Part shown: positions 25,441 to 34,039 of the stretch, piece by piece
Numbering within the stretch: the stretch's first letter is position 1
Layout of the letters: every line of letters begins with the position of its first letter
Source of the DNA: Peribacillus muralis
GTDB lineage: Bacteria > Bacillota > Bacilli > Bacillales > DSM-1321
DNA: 64,000 nt
Assembly: GCF_001645685.2 (NCBI RefSeq)
Contig: NZ_CP017080.1
Span: forward strand, 4,207,051 to 4,271,050
Direction of reading: 5' to 3'
The notes under the pieces: generated by a model
Told to the model about the DNA's origin: nothing
Databases searched by the model: none
What the model saw: only the letters and a program-made list of their open reading frames with translations
Position numbers and translations under genes: made by a program

Positions 25441-25953
25441 GGTTGGACGGATTATTACCGGGTTGGACGGATTATCCTCTGGATGGGACGGATTATCACC
25501 GGGTTGGACGGATTATCCTCTGGGTGGGACGAATTATTACCGGGTTGGACGGATTATCCTCTAGATTGGTCGGATTATCACCGGGATGGACGGATTATCC
25601 TCTAGATTGGTCGGATTATTACCGGGATGGACGGATTATCCTCTGGATGGGACGGATTATTACTGGGTTGGACGGATTATCACCGGGTTGGACGGATTAT
25701 CACCGGGATGGACGAATTATCCTCTGGGTTGGTCGGATTATCACCGGGATGGGACGAATTATCACCGGGATGGACGGATTATCCTCTAGGTTGGTCGGAT
25801 TATTACCGGGTTGGACGAATTATCCTCTGGGTTGGACGGATTATCCTCTAGGTGGGACGGATTATCCTCTAGGTGGGACGGATTATCCTCTAGGTGGGAC
25901 GGATTATCCTCTAGATTGGTCAGATTATTACCGGGTTGGACGGATTATCACCG
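25441..25953 (+). repeat. Tandem repeat array A1 (20/21-bp units)
   Basis: Twenty-five consecutive units of 20 or 21 bp, consensus GGTTGGACGGATTATCACCG with a common variant ending ATCCTCTG. The core GGACGGATTATC is nearly invariant and is shared with array A2 at 56 kb. Units differ mainly at the ends, not at codon-third positions, so the long ORFs through it are not genes. No ribosome site or promoter belongs to it. Confidence 0.95.
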
Positions 25954-25997
25954 GGTTGGATAATAAAAAGCTAAAAAAAACGGGTCGATCACTCAAT

Positions 25998-26070
25998 TCG
26001 CGAGTAAAACAGCCAGATTGGCGAGTAAAGTGCCCAAATTCGCGAGTAAACCTCTCAAACTCTCGAGCAA
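25998..26070 (-). repeat. Short repeat array B3 (21-22-bp units)
   Basis: About four units that on the minus strand read TTTACTCGCCAATTTGGGC and variants. They are family B, here in the orientation of the gene at 26178-26882 and beyond its 3' end, facing array A1. Confidence 0.8.
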
Positions 26071-26177
26071 CCCCACTTGCAATGCAATAATGGAACGGTC
26101 GTAGTACTGAATCAAAACGATGGAGTGATAGATTTCGTTTTCGTTCTATAGAGGACAACGGAAGTCCGATTTTCAAT

Positions 26178-26882
26178 TCACTCAACTGCCCTTTTCTTCT
26201 TCATCACTTCGATTTCCTTTGAAAATGTCTCTTCGATTTCTTTTTTATTTCCATATAAAAACAGATTATCGCCCAATTTAACTTTATACTCACATAGCTC
26301 TTTTCTGAGCTTGACATCTCCACTTTCAATAAATAAGACGTTGATATCTGCATCTTCCGATAAAATATCAGTCACTTTAACATCGATGAACTCAGATTTT
26401 TCATAAATATCGATTTCGATGACCACATCATCTTCTTCTAAAAATAGGATTTCCTCTATCGGGTGCTCCCACAATTCATAATGATTGAACATTTCACCTT
26501 TCATTTTCGCGGAAATTCTTTTATTCATGAACGGGGACTTGATGAGAACAGTCAAAACGACCAATATTCCAATGATGATCGTCAACTCCGTCAAGCGCAG
26601 ATCATCACTAAGTAATGTACTGATTGATGAAATAATCACCGCAAGGGAGAAAACACCAAATAAAATCAAAAACATGCTTATTTTCCTTCGCACAGGGTGA
26701 TCGATGATCGATTTCGATTCGTCGGTTGTGAACCCAGTGCCTGTCAGCATGGAAATCACCTGGAATCTGGCTACATTTGACTTTAATCCAGTCAATTTCA
26801 GCAGCGTAACCGATATTTCAATAACCAGAGCAATAATGATTATATATAGCAGCATGAACAATATATTCGTCAAAATAATCAC
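26178..26882 (-). CDS. Membrane protein with TrkA C-terminal (RCK_C) domain
   Basis: A 234-residue protein. Two or three N-terminal hydrophobic segments frame MLTGTGFTTDES, a stretch reminiscent of the pore-loop region of Ktr/Trk potassium transporters. From about residue 140 a cytoplasmic TrkA_C-like domain follows (IEIDIYEKSEFIDVKVTDIL, then LFIESGDV and KLGDNLFLYGNKKEIE). TrkA_C domains bind small ligands such as cyclic di-AMP in several transporters. The protein is too short for a channel. Ligand and partner are unknown. Confidence 0.72.
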   Translation of the reverse strand: MIILTNILFMLLYIIIIALVIEISVTLLKLTGLKSNVARFQVISMLTGTGFTTDESKSIIDHPVRRKISMFLILFGVFSLAVIISSISTLLSDDLRLTELTIIIGILVVLTVLIKSPFMNKRISAKMKGEMFNHYELWEHPIEEILFLEEDDVVIEIDIYEKSEFIDVKVTDILSEDADINVLFIESGDVKLRKELCEYKVKLGDNLFLYGNKKEIEETFSKEIEVMKKKRAVE

Positions 26883-26985
26883 TTCCTCTCCTTTGGTTTA
26901 CCCTAACCAAGCTAAAAGAAATCACCTGCGTTTTTTGATATTCCCCATCAATATATTCGTTTGTTGCCAACAACTTTACTCAACA

Positions 26986-27019
26986 CAAAAAAACACAGTT
27001 TAAGTCATACTGTGTTTTC
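26986..27019 (-). terminator. Terminator of the moxR/VWA operon
   Basis: AAAACACAGT pairs with ACTGTGTTTT, followed by T residues on the minus strand. Confidence 0.75.
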
Positions 27020-27033
27020 TTGCGGTCTTTCGA

Positions 27034-28950
27034 TCAAATGGTCTTCAGTAATAATTTTTTCAGCAGCGGTGTAAATTGTTCGGGCAGCTCAGCTACGCTA
27101 GGGACCATCAGCCGCTCTTTGCCGTAGATGTTTTTCATCGTTTTTTCTTCACTTTCTTCAATCATTCCATCAGCTAAAAACAGGCCAATGACCTCTATTC
27201 CTTTTTTTCTGGCTTCAGAAACGGCAAGATGTGTATCGACAATTCCATTTTGGTCATAATCGCTCGCCGCTGGCTCACCATCGGAAAACACGAGCAGAAA
27301 TCGGTTTTTTTCTCGTCTTTTTTCCAATTCCATTGCCGCAACCCGGATACTGTATCCATCACGGTTGTCTTCCTCCGGTTCAAGCTGCATGATCTTGGCT
27401 CCCGAGTTTAGATACAAGGAATCGGAATGAGACTGGATCACGTGGAAGTAATTCGGCTGATATCCTTCCCTCACCTCATTTGCATCTTCCCAAAACCCCA
27501 CGATCGAGTGGGGGATCCTGAGCTTTTTCAGCACTTCATGAAACAAGGCGACGCCCCGTTTCGTTTCATCCATTTTGTTGTGCATCGAAGCCGAGCAATC
27601 GATAAGTAATGTAAATACGGCATCCAATTCATTCGAATCCTGGTTCTTTTTATAAAAGACCCTTGGATTTTCATCGAGTACAAGCGGCAGTAATTTCTGC
27701 GATAACCGGCCAAAAAGCAAATCTTTTCTAGGTGCATTCTTTTTATTTTCCAGCGTCTTTTCAATCGTGCTCGACAGTTTTCGCTTGAATGGCTCAATTT
27801 CCGCGACAAACTCACGATACCGTTTTTCTTCGGCAGGGGTAGGCACTTTTGCTTCTTTGATGACTTGAACGACGTCTTTATTGTCTTCACCAAATGGGTG
27901 CTCACCGCTTTTTCCGATGTTCGTTTGCTTCTTCTCCAGCGTTTCCTGCTGATTGTACTCCTTTTGCTGACTTTCCCCGGACGAACCTTGGATCGATGCC
28001 AATGCTTGATCGGCATCTTCCGCTTCACGGGCACCTCCGCCCATCAGGCTTGTTTTCGTTCCTTGCTCCAATTCAAATTGCAGGAAGGTCGAGTTACTTT
28101 CTCCATTCTTATTTTCCCGATGCCATGTCGAGAACTTTTCATCAATGAACTCGCTCTTCTCTTCATCCACATCTTCCGCATCATCATTGAGCAATTCATC
28201 ATTCCTGGTCAATTCGTCAAATAGCGTATTGCCTTTGTACTTATGGACATTAGCGATTGGGAAGATGAAGTATTCATTCATCGTATCCTGATAATCATCG
28301 TTCATCCGAAAAATGATTTGCTCACAAATTTTAGTGATATCATCCGTTTTCCTCGCTTCAAATACGGAATGGATGTACGGTTTGATTTTCTCCAGCTCTT
28401 CCAGCTGACGTGTGTTGGCTCTAGGAAAAATCGGATCTGGCCGGTCTGATTGAAGCAGTAAGTAGATGAGGCAGTATAATTCATCCAGGGCAAAGCTTCT
28501 TGTGACATTCGTGGCCAATTGGCTTTCGAAATACTGTTTAAGGTAAGCGCCTCTTACCGAAAACCAGTTTTTCGTGCCTGGTCTTTCTTTCTTCACCAGC
28601 TCTTCCAACCGCATATCTTCCAATAAGGCGAACAATTGGGCAGCAAACTTCGGAAGCGAGGTTTCTGCCATGATGTCCTGATATTCCTTCATGCTTTTGA
28701 TTGCTGAATAGTGCAGCGTACCAATCGTTCTAAGCAGCACGTCCGTTTTCAGGCCGGCTTCCTTCACTTCCTTATTGCCATTTTCCCAAAAATGGCTGGC
28801 TGTGACCTTATTCTCGATCAAGTCGATGAAGGAGCCATAATTGTATTCGAATTCCAGATCAGGAATACCGGATAAGACAGTCGAAAGATCCTGCAGCTGC
28901 AAAAAAAGAGCCGTATCAATTATTGAATCATTGAACCGGATATACTTCAT
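27034..28950 (-). CDS. VWA domain protein, partner of the MoxR ATPase (NorD/CobT-like)
   Basis: A 638-residue soluble protein. The C-terminal 200 residues form a von Willebrand A domain with the metal site DCSASMHNK (MIDAS DxSxS), GFWEDANEV and FSDGEPAASDYD. The N-terminal part is a helical scaffold, and residues 260-370 are charged, low-complexity linker. Such proteins act with a MoxR AAA ATPase to insert metals or assemble cofactor enzymes. The partner is 15 bases upstream. The client is unknown: no nor, cbb or cobaltochelatase genes are nearby. Confidence 0.83.
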   Translation of the reverse strand: MKYIRFNDSIIDTALFLQLQDLSTVLSGIPDLEFEYNYGSFIDLIENKVTASHFWENGNKEVKEAGLKTDVLLRTIGTLHYSAIKSMKEYQDIMAETSLPKFAAQLFALLEDMRLEELVKKERPGTKNWFSVRGAYLKQYFESQLATNVTRSFALDELYCLIYLLLQSDRPDPIFPRANTRQLEELEKIKPYIHSVFEARKTDDITKICEQIIFRMNDDYQDTMNEYFIFPIANVHKYKGNTLFDELTRNDELLNDDAEDVDEEKSEFIDEKFSTWHRENKNGESNSTFLQFELEQGTKTSLMGGGAREAEDADQALASIQGSSGESQQKEYNQQETLEKKQTNIGKSGEHPFGEDNKDVVQVIKEAKVPTPAEEKRYREFVAEIEPFKRKLSSTIEKTLENKKNAPRKDLLFGRLSQKLLPLVLDENPRVFYKKNQDSNELDAVFTLLIDCSASMHNKMDETKRGVALFHEVLKKLRIPHSIVGFWEDANEVREGYQPNYFHVIQSHSDSLYLNSGAKIMQLEPEEDNRDGYSIRVAAMELEKRREKNRFLLVFSDGEPAASDYDQNGIVDTHLAVSEARKKGIEVIGLFLADGMIEESEEKTMKNIYGKERLMVPSVAELPEQFTPLLKKLLLKTI

Positions 28951-28965
28951 GAGGCATTCTCCTAG

Positions 28966-29832
28966 TTAGAATAATGTGTCAGCCAGATTCTTCACAAACT
29001 CCCGCTCCCGCTCCTCGTCCAATTTATCGACAATCGAACGAAGAATCGCCCGTTTCGGCGGGACCAGGACACTCAGATCACATGCATCAAGCAAGGCCCT
29101 GATCGACGCGGCATCTTCGGCAACCTTTCCTTGATTGACAGCGTTAATCAAATCACCCGACAGCTTAACGAACAAGCCGATATTTTTTGAATCCTTCAAC
29201 TTTGTATTGGTCTCGATCAATTGCTTTAGCTGCTCCCCTTCAATATAGGGCACCTCTATGACGACAAACCTGTTTTTCAGCGCTTCATTCAACGGCACCG
29301 TGCCAACATATCCTTCATTGATCGCGGCAATCACATTAAAACCAGCTTTTGCCGTGATGACTTCGTTCGTGAACGGGTTCGTTATTGTCCTTCTATAATC
29401 GAGTACCCCATTGATCAGCGGCAGTGTTTCAGGTTTAGCCATGTTAATTTCATCTATGTATAAGAAATGACCGTAATTCATGGAATTGATCACAGGTCCA
29501 GGCACGAATTCAATCACCTGTTTTTCCTCTTTGTAAGATAATGTCTTGAAGCCCAATAAGCTTTCAGCATCCAAATCGACCGAGCAATTGACACTGAACA
29601 TCGGCTGGTTGAATAGATGTGATAATGTCTCGGCAAACTTGGTTTTCCCAGCTCCCGTTGGCCCCTTCAAGAGAATGTTCTTCCCCATGCTCAAGGCAGA
29701 GATGGCATCCACCATCAAGTCCATCTCCGGAGGCAGATAACCGCCCGGACGAATCATTTCCTCAAATTGAACAGGATCTTTCTTGGTTGATTGTAATATA
29801 GTTGCGATTTCTTTTGGTAATTCATTGATCAT
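28966..29832 (-). CDS. MoxR family AAA ATPase
   Basis: A 288-residue AAA+ ATPase of the MoxR class (CbbQ/NorQ-like). Walker A is GPTGAGKTKFAE, Walker B is HFLYIDEINMAKPE, with sensor and arginine segments in LKNRFVVIEVPY. The ATG at 29832 has AGGG five bases before it; in-frame codons further upstream lack a site. It precedes and presumably co-works with the VWA protein at 27034. Confidence 0.88.
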   Translation of the reverse strand: MINELPKEIATILQSTKKDPVQFEEMIRPGGYLPPEMDLMVDAISALSMGKNILLKGPTGAGKTKFAETLSHLFNQPMFSVNCSVDLDAESLLGFKTLSYKEEKQVIEFVPGPVINSMNYGHFLYIDEINMAKPETLPLINGVLDYRRTITNPFTNEVITAKAGFNVIAAINEGYVGTVPLNEALKNRFVVIEVPYIEGEQLKQLIETNTKLKDSKNIGLFVKLSGDLINAVNQGKVAEDAASIRALLDACDLSVLVPPKRAILRSIVDKLDEEREREFVKNLADTLF

Positions 29833-29928
29833 TATGTCCCTACACCCCTTTTTGTACATTTTAAGGCTCTTTCCCACTAAAGACAAACGCGAAGAAAAAG
29901 AGCAGTCACACTAAGCTCATAAAAGTAA

Positions 29929-29966
29929 AAAAACCGATTCTCCACATGCTATGGAAATCGGTTTTA
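29929..29966. terminator. Hairpin terminator between moxR and yhfK
   Basis: AAACCGATT pairs with AATCGGTTTT; T-rich on the plus-strand side. It lies downstream of yhfK and upstream of moxR. Confidence 0.65.
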
Positions 29967-30029
29967 GTTCTTTTACTAACGCTGGTAACTCCTATTGCCG
30001 TGCAATGATTGGCAATCATTCAGGCATCC

Positions 30030-30674
30030 TTAAATTTTCCTCAACGCAGCAGAAATCGCAGTATCCCCTGCAACCAAGTCAAAAGAGCGCCTGTAGGTAT
30101 TTTCTTCGGCCAAGGCAGCCAGAATCGTCCGGGCGACATCTTCCCGTGAAATCGAACCGCGATCCACCCCTTCAGCCGCGGTCACTTTGCCCGTTCCCGG
30201 TTCGTTCACAAGGCCGCCCGGACGAATGATCGTATATAATAAATCGCTTTGCAGCAAGGCTCTATCCGCATAATGCTTCGCCACATAATACGGTTTGATG
30301 GCTTCATTCCAATTATCCCGATTATTCGCCTGAAAAGCACTTACCATGATGAATCGGTCGATGCCCAGATTTTCTGCCGCCTCTATCGTTTTAACGGCAC
30401 CATCCAGATCGATCAGCAGCGTTTGATCTGCGCCTGTGCGTCCACCGGACCCTGCTGTAAAGACGATGGCATCACAGCCTTTTGCCGCATTCGCAATCTC
30501 TTCCACCGATCCGGTCAAACTGACCACGACCGATTCAATTCCATTTTTCTCAAAGTGCTGTCTTTGTTCTTCCTTCCGGATCATTGCCCGGACACGATGT
30601 TCCTGGCTATCATTCAACAGGTCCACCAAGTGTTTACCGATCTGCCCATTTGCCCCAACTACGAATACCTTCAT
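30030..30674 (-). CDS. yhfK: NAD(P)H-binding atypical short-chain dehydrogenase
   Basis: A 214-residue Rossmann protein. The N-terminal VFVVGANGQIGKHLV holds the TGxxGxxG-type dinucleotide motif in atypical form, and PYYVAKHYADRALL holds the Tyr-x-x-x-Lys pair. Sequence follows B. subtilis YhfK closely from memory (IIRPGGLVNEPGTG and ISREDVARTI). Substrate is unknown. Single gene, ATG near AGCTGACTTTCA leader. Confidence 0.88.
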   Translation of the reverse strand: MKVFVVGANGQIGKHLVDLLNDSQEHRVRAMIRKEEQRQHFEKNGIESVVVSLTGSVEEIANAAKGCDAIVFTAGSGGRTGADQTLLIDLDGAVKTIEAAENLGIDRFIMVSAFQANNRDNWNEAIKPYYVAKHYADRALLQSDLLYTIIRPGGLVNEPGTGKVTAAEGVDRGSISREDVARTILAALAEENTYRRSFDLVAGDTAISAALRKI

Positions 30675-30774
30675 TGAAAGTCAGCTCCCATAATGGTTAG
30701 TTTGGTTTCATACAAATTATTTCATGGACGAAGCCCATTATCAAACAATCAGCCCATTACACAATGGAAAAAGT

Positions 30775-30803
30775 TTGGCAATAATCTATATCTACCTTAT
30801 AAT
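30775..30803 (+). promoter_or_regulatory. SigA-type promoter of a 30-residue ORF
   Basis: TTGGCA (30775-30780), exactly 17 bases, TATAAT (30798-30803). One of the best sigma-A matches in the window. Confidence 0.8.
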
Positions 30804-30835
30804 AATGACAACAAAACAACGAGGAGGTGTAAAGA

Positions 30836-30928
30836 TTGGCAATACGTACCTTAATGCCACCTTCTGCAACATCTCATGCAAAGCCTAGTATTGGAGGCGA
30901 TACTTTGCATGGGGTTCAATCTTTTTAA
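30836..30928 (+). CDS. Tiny ORF of 30 residues with full expression signals
   Basis: Begins with TTG, eight bases after GAGGAGG, and 33 bases after a consensus SigA promoter. The product starts MAIRTLMPPSATSHAKPS and ends HGVQSF. It is hydrophilic, with no membrane segment and no cysteine. Within it GTAT-N8-ATAC with flanking GCAAAG/CTTTGC could fold into a hairpin. It lies 82 bases before the CD3324-type gene and may be its leader peptide or an independent small protein. I do not recognise it. Confidence 0.5.
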   Translation: MAIRTLMPPSATSHAKPSIGGDTLHGVQSF

Positions 30929-31010
30929 ATTAAATCGCCCAACCTATCATTTCCGATATTTGGCTTTGCACCTTATTTCATTCTTAAAAAAGAATAAGGG
31001 GCTGGCAGAA

Positions 31011-31274
31011 ATGAAATATGTAAAAGCAACGGCCGTTTTGCCGGAAAGGCTGCTCGTTGAAATACAAAAGTACGTACAAGGGGAAACCTTATATATACCC
31101 AAACCTGAAAAGACTCATCGCAAATGGGGAACGTGTTCGGGCTCAAGGGAGCTGATCGATGACCGAAATGCAGCCATAAGATCTGCATTCAAAGGCGGCC
31201 GTACCATCCTTCAATTGGCTGAAGAACATTTTCTCTCCGTGGAGACCATTAAGAAAATCGTTTATTCCAAATAA
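31011..31274 (+). CDS. CD3324-type helix-turn-helix protein
   Basis: An 87-residue protein: MKYVKATAVLPERLL, then YIPKPEKTHRKWGTCSGSREL, and a C-terminal helix-turn-helix ILQLAEEHFLSVETIKKIV. This matches the small CD3324 family, related to Mor-type activators. The ATG at 31011 starts the conserved region; AAGGGG lies ten bases before it. The same frame is open upstream but that part has no family likeness. Probably DNA-binding, target unknown. A terminator follows. Confidence 0.82.
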   Translation: MKYVKATAVLPERLLVEIQKYVQGETLYIPKPEKTHRKWGTCSGSRELIDDRNAAIRSAFKGGRTILQLAEEHFLSVETIKKIVYSK

Positions 31275-31290
31275 GAACACAAGCTAGCAC

Positions 31291-31315
31291 TGATGATGAT
31301 ATCAGTGCTTTTTCA
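31291..31315 (+). terminator. Terminator of the CD3324-type gene
   Basis: GCACTGAT, six-base loop, ATCAGTGC, then TTTTT. Confidence 0.85.
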
Positions 31316-31398
31316 TATGCATAGTATATTTCTTAGCCGTTTTCCCCCTTTTAATGCGATTGCGATTTCTGTAAAGTAAAAACAGGAGAGTGAAAACA

Positions 31399-32034
31399 AT
31401 GGAACCTTTTATCAGAAGCGAGCAATATAACTTCATTAAATTACAAACACAGATTCTCATAAATGGCCACGCCACTGCAAACGACAGAGATGTGATCAAT
31501 ACCCTGAAAACTGTTTCCAAAGAACGTGTACTACAGTTGTTCAGCGACCTGAATGAAGATCAAAAACAGCTTTTGGACCCGGTTGACACGATTAAAGATC
31601 CCGCACAGGCCGAGAACTTTCTCTTGCAGATCAAGCCATATGTCATACCGTTTAAGGAAATAACCGAAAAAACGATAAAGAAGCTATTTCCAAAGGCAAA
31701 GAAATTAAAGGCACCATCGCTGGAAACCGTCGATTTAAGGGAAATATCATACTTGGGCTGGGATGATCACGGATCAGGAAGGAAATTCATTATCGCACCT
31801 CATCATGATACCTTCACTGGCCTGCACGGCACGATTAAACCGGCCAACAAAAAAGGGATCTGCGCCATCTGCAGCCGCTTTGAAGAAATAGGGATGTTCA
31901 TGTCCGAAACAAAGGGAAAGGTTCAAGGAACATTCATAAAAAAAGGCAACTACATTTGTCTAGACAGCATGAAATGCAACCAAAACATCACCACTTTAGA
32001 AAAAATGACCGATCTCATCGAGAGGCTGAAATAA
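31399..32034 (+). CDS. FusB/FusC-type elongation factor G-binding protein
   Basis: A 211-residue protein with the two-domain plan of FusB: a helical bundle N-terminal domain that binds EF-G, and a C-terminal treble-clef zinc finger with CAIC and a later CLDSMKC (about residues 150-200), separated by PHHDTFTGLHG. Plasmid FusB frees EF-G from ribosomes blocked by fusidic acid; chromosomal relatives in Bacilli are of uncertain role, so resistance should not be assumed. AGGAGAG precedes the ATG; a GTG three codons upstream is too close to it. Confidence 0.88.
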   Translation: MEPFIRSEQYNFIKLQTQILINGHATANDRDVINTLKTVSKERVLQLFSDLNEDQKQLLDPVDTIKDPAQAENFLLQIKPYVIPFKEITEKTIKKLFPKAKKLKAPSLETVDLREISYLGWDDHGSGRKFIIAPHHDTFTGLHGTIKPANKKGICAICSRFEEIGMFMSETKGKVQGTFIKKGNYICLDSMKCNQNITTLEKMTDLIERLK

Positions 32035-32040
32035 AATGAA

Positions 32041-32080
32041 AAAGCAATCCTTCAGCACCGAAGGATTGCTTGCTGTGCAA
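32041..32080 (+). terminator. Terminator of the EF-G-binding protein gene
   Basis: GCAATCCTTC, AGCACC loop, GAAGGATTGC. Confidence 0.75.
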
Positions 32081-32121
32081 AAATTTGCGCCCCCAACAAA
32101 GTTCAAGACGCCATGACATTT

Positions 32122-32961
32122 TCAAAATTTACCGTTGCGATAATCATCAAAGGCCTGAATGATTTCTGCCTCCGTATTCATGACAAAAGGCCCTCTCGCC
32201 ACCACAGGCTCCCCGATTGGTTCACCTGCATACAACATGACGCGCATCCTGCTGTGTGCTTCAATTTTCATCTCGCTCACCTCAGCATCCTGTGCCCCAG
32301 CCATCCAGAGAACCTGCCCTTGCCTTCCAGCGATTTGATTGGCGCCAAACTCGCCTTCTCCTTCCAATATATACAAAAAACCATTATATGATCCCGGAAG
32401 CTTAGGACTGACCACTGCGCCCTCCTCCATATTTATCTCCAACATCGTGATCGGCGCTACATTTTTCGTTTCAGCGGTTTTGTTTCCGTAAGATCCTGAA
32501 AATAATCGGATGTGAGCACCTTCGCCTTCGAAGGTCAACATATCTTTTTTCCGTAAGTCTTGATATCGCGAAGGCATCATTTTTGATTTTGCCGGTAGAT
32601 TCACCCACAATTGCAGCAGGCTGACCATTTCCCCTTCTGCCGCATCCTCATTATGTTGGACACCTTGACCTGCCGTCATCCATTGAGCGTCCCCAGGATA
32701 AAGTACCCCCTCTCCATGTTTACTGTCATAATGATTAAGGTGGCCATCTATTAGGAAGGTGACCGTTTCAATTCCCCGATGAGGGTGAATGCCGAAAACA
32801 CCGCTGCGCATATGATCGTGAGCCATAAGCAAAAAGGGATCATGCTCTTTCCAATCACCAGGCTCAACCACCCAAGCCATCGTGTGAATATCACTATTTT
32901 TTTGAAACCCTAGGGTCCGAACATTTTTTATATCACGGCTAAAAACACCTTTTTTGTCCAT
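32122..32961 (-). CDS. Pirin family protein
   Basis: A 279-residue bicupin. The N-terminal cupin has the pirin metal motif IHPHRGIETVTFL (two His), then the downstream QGVQHNE that supplies His and Glu. The C-terminal cupin carries PGSYNGFLYILEGEGEFG. Some bacterial pirins are quercetin 2,3-dioxygenases; others have regulatory roles. AAGGAGG is nine bases before the ATG at 32961. Divergent from a ruined HxlR-type regulator that may once have controlled it. Confidence 0.9.
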   Translation of the reverse strand: MDKKGVFSRDIKNVRTLGFQKNSDIHTMAWVVEPGDWKEHDPFLLMAHDHMRSGVFGIHPHRGIETVTFLIDGHLNHYDSKHGEGVLYPGDAQWMTAGQGVQHNEDAAEGEMVSLLQLWVNLPAKSKMMPSRYQDLRKKDMLTFEGEGAHIRLFSGSYGNKTAETKNVAPITMLEINMEEGAVVSPKLPGSYNGFLYILEGEGEFGANQIAGRQGQVLWMAGAQDAEVSEMKIEAHSRMRVMLYAGEPIGEPVVARGPFVMNTEAEIIQAFDDYRNGKF

Positions 32962-33153
32962 TTTGCATTCCTCCTTGAAATTACTATCCATGAGCTCATT
33001 ATGTGCCTTTACCCGGCATAAATGAAGTAGGCACTTAATAGAGACATAGTTTCCTTGAAGAAACCTTTAACTCATGCATGCGTTTTGCAGTTTTTCGGTC
33101 AATCGAGTTAAAAAAGACATGAACAAGAAGCGCATAAAGTGCTCGAAAAACCG

Positions 33154-33381
33154 TATAATTGTAAAGTTGTCACAACGATGGATAAGATTGTAGGTAAGTG
33201 AAAAATCGCCATTTTACTCAATTTGCTTCATAATGGAACAATGAGATTCAATGAACTTCAAAAATGATGTCAGGTGTCACTAAAAAAGTGCTCACCTCAC
33301 ATTTTCGGGAAATGGAGGAAGAAGGGGTGACCTACCCGCAAGTCCCATTCTCCATGAACGAATACGGCAAAAAACTCCAAA
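33154..33381 (+). pseudogene. Broken HxlR-family transcription regulator
   Basis: Reading from 33154 gives YNCKVVTTMDKIVGK, then TGA at 33199-33201 where HxlR proteins have the conserved tryptophan of GKWK, then KIAILLNLLHNGTMRFNELQK. A one-base frameshift follows near 33262, and the other frame continues MMSGVTKKVLTSHFREMEEEG...YPQVP...NEYGKKLQ, with short deletions compared with typical HxlR proteins. So at least one nonsense change, one frameshift and two small losses. The gene cannot make a normal winged-helix protein. It lies divergent from the pirin gene. Confidence 0.85.
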
Positions 33382-33444
33382 CCGAGGGGTGCTTCCCTTA
33401 TTGCCCAAAAGCAGCAAATCGACATCAGAAAGAAGGAATGAATT

Positions 33445-33993
33445 TTGACACATAAAAAGAACCTTCATGTTCTATATCCTTATAACGATATGGAAAAGTA
33501 TATCGAACAAGTTTTGAAGTATATCCAAGACGGTATCGCGGCTGGAGAGTACACCATCATTGTCGAAAATGACCGCCTATACCCCCTTATTCATAAAGAG
33601 CTGTGCAAACGATTGACGGACGATCAGCTCAAATTCATTCACTTTGTGAACAACTTCGATTTCTATTGTTCAAGCGGGAGTTATCATCCTCCTGCAATCG
33701 AACAATACTTTAATAAAATGGTCCAGCCTTATGTCGAAAACAAGATTTCTTTCCGATCATGGGCACATGTCGAGTGGGCCACCATCGATGAGCCCCTGGA
33801 CATCATAGAAGAATTTGAGAGAATAGTGGACGAAGCCGTAAACCAGCTTCCATTTCCATTAATTTGCGCATACGCAGCACACAAAATGCCACCCTACCTC
33901 GAGAAAATCTTGCTCGAAACACATCCATATATTCTTATTGAAGATGATATCATCATCTCTGATCGATACACGCCTGCTCCAAGCATAAAATAG
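33445..33993 (+). CDS. MEDS domain protein
   Basis: A 182-residue soluble protein resembling the MEDS (DcmR sensory) domain: HVLYPYNDMEKYIEQVLKYIQDG, IIVENDRLYPLI, and late LICAYAAHKMP. Such domains are putative hydrocarbon-derivative sensors, normally fused to regulators or found near anti-sigma systems; here it stands alone. Start is TTG at 33445, seven bases after AAGGA. A terminator follows directly. Confidence 0.75.
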   Translation: MTHKKNLHVLYPYNDMEKYIEQVLKYIQDGIAAGEYTIIVENDRLYPLIHKELCKRLTDDQLKFIHFVNNFDFYCSSGSYHPPAIEQYFNKMVQPYVENKISFRSWAHVEWATIDEPLDIIEEFERIVDEAVNQLPFPLICAYAAHKMPPYLEKILLETHPYILIEDDIIISDRYTPAPSIK

Positions 33994-33998
33994 ACAAC

Positions 33999-34030
33999 AC
34001 GCCTAGGAAAACTCCTAGGCGTATTTTTCT
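33999..34030 (+). terminator. Terminator of the MEDS gene
   Basis: ACGCCTAGG, short loop, CCTAGGCGT, then ATTTTT. Confidence 0.85.
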
Positions 34031-34039
34031 CTTGTTTCT

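Noticed and set aside
25441..25953. CRISPR array
   Set aside because: Units are contiguous with no unique spacers, and no cas genes are in the window.
25248..26090. A 280-residue ORF across repeat array A1, and shorter ORFs in its other frames
   Set aside because: Translations are pure repeat (DGLSSGWDGL-like), unit lengths of 20 and 21 shift the frame freely, and there is no ribosome site.
28966..29832. Nitric oxide reductase activation operon (norQ/norD)
   Set aside because: The fold pair fits, but no norB/norC or other client gene is in the neighbourhood.
31399..32034. Fusidic acid resistance gene
   Set aside because: The family match is good, but chromosomal FusB-like proteins in Bacilli are widespread and not shown to give resistance.
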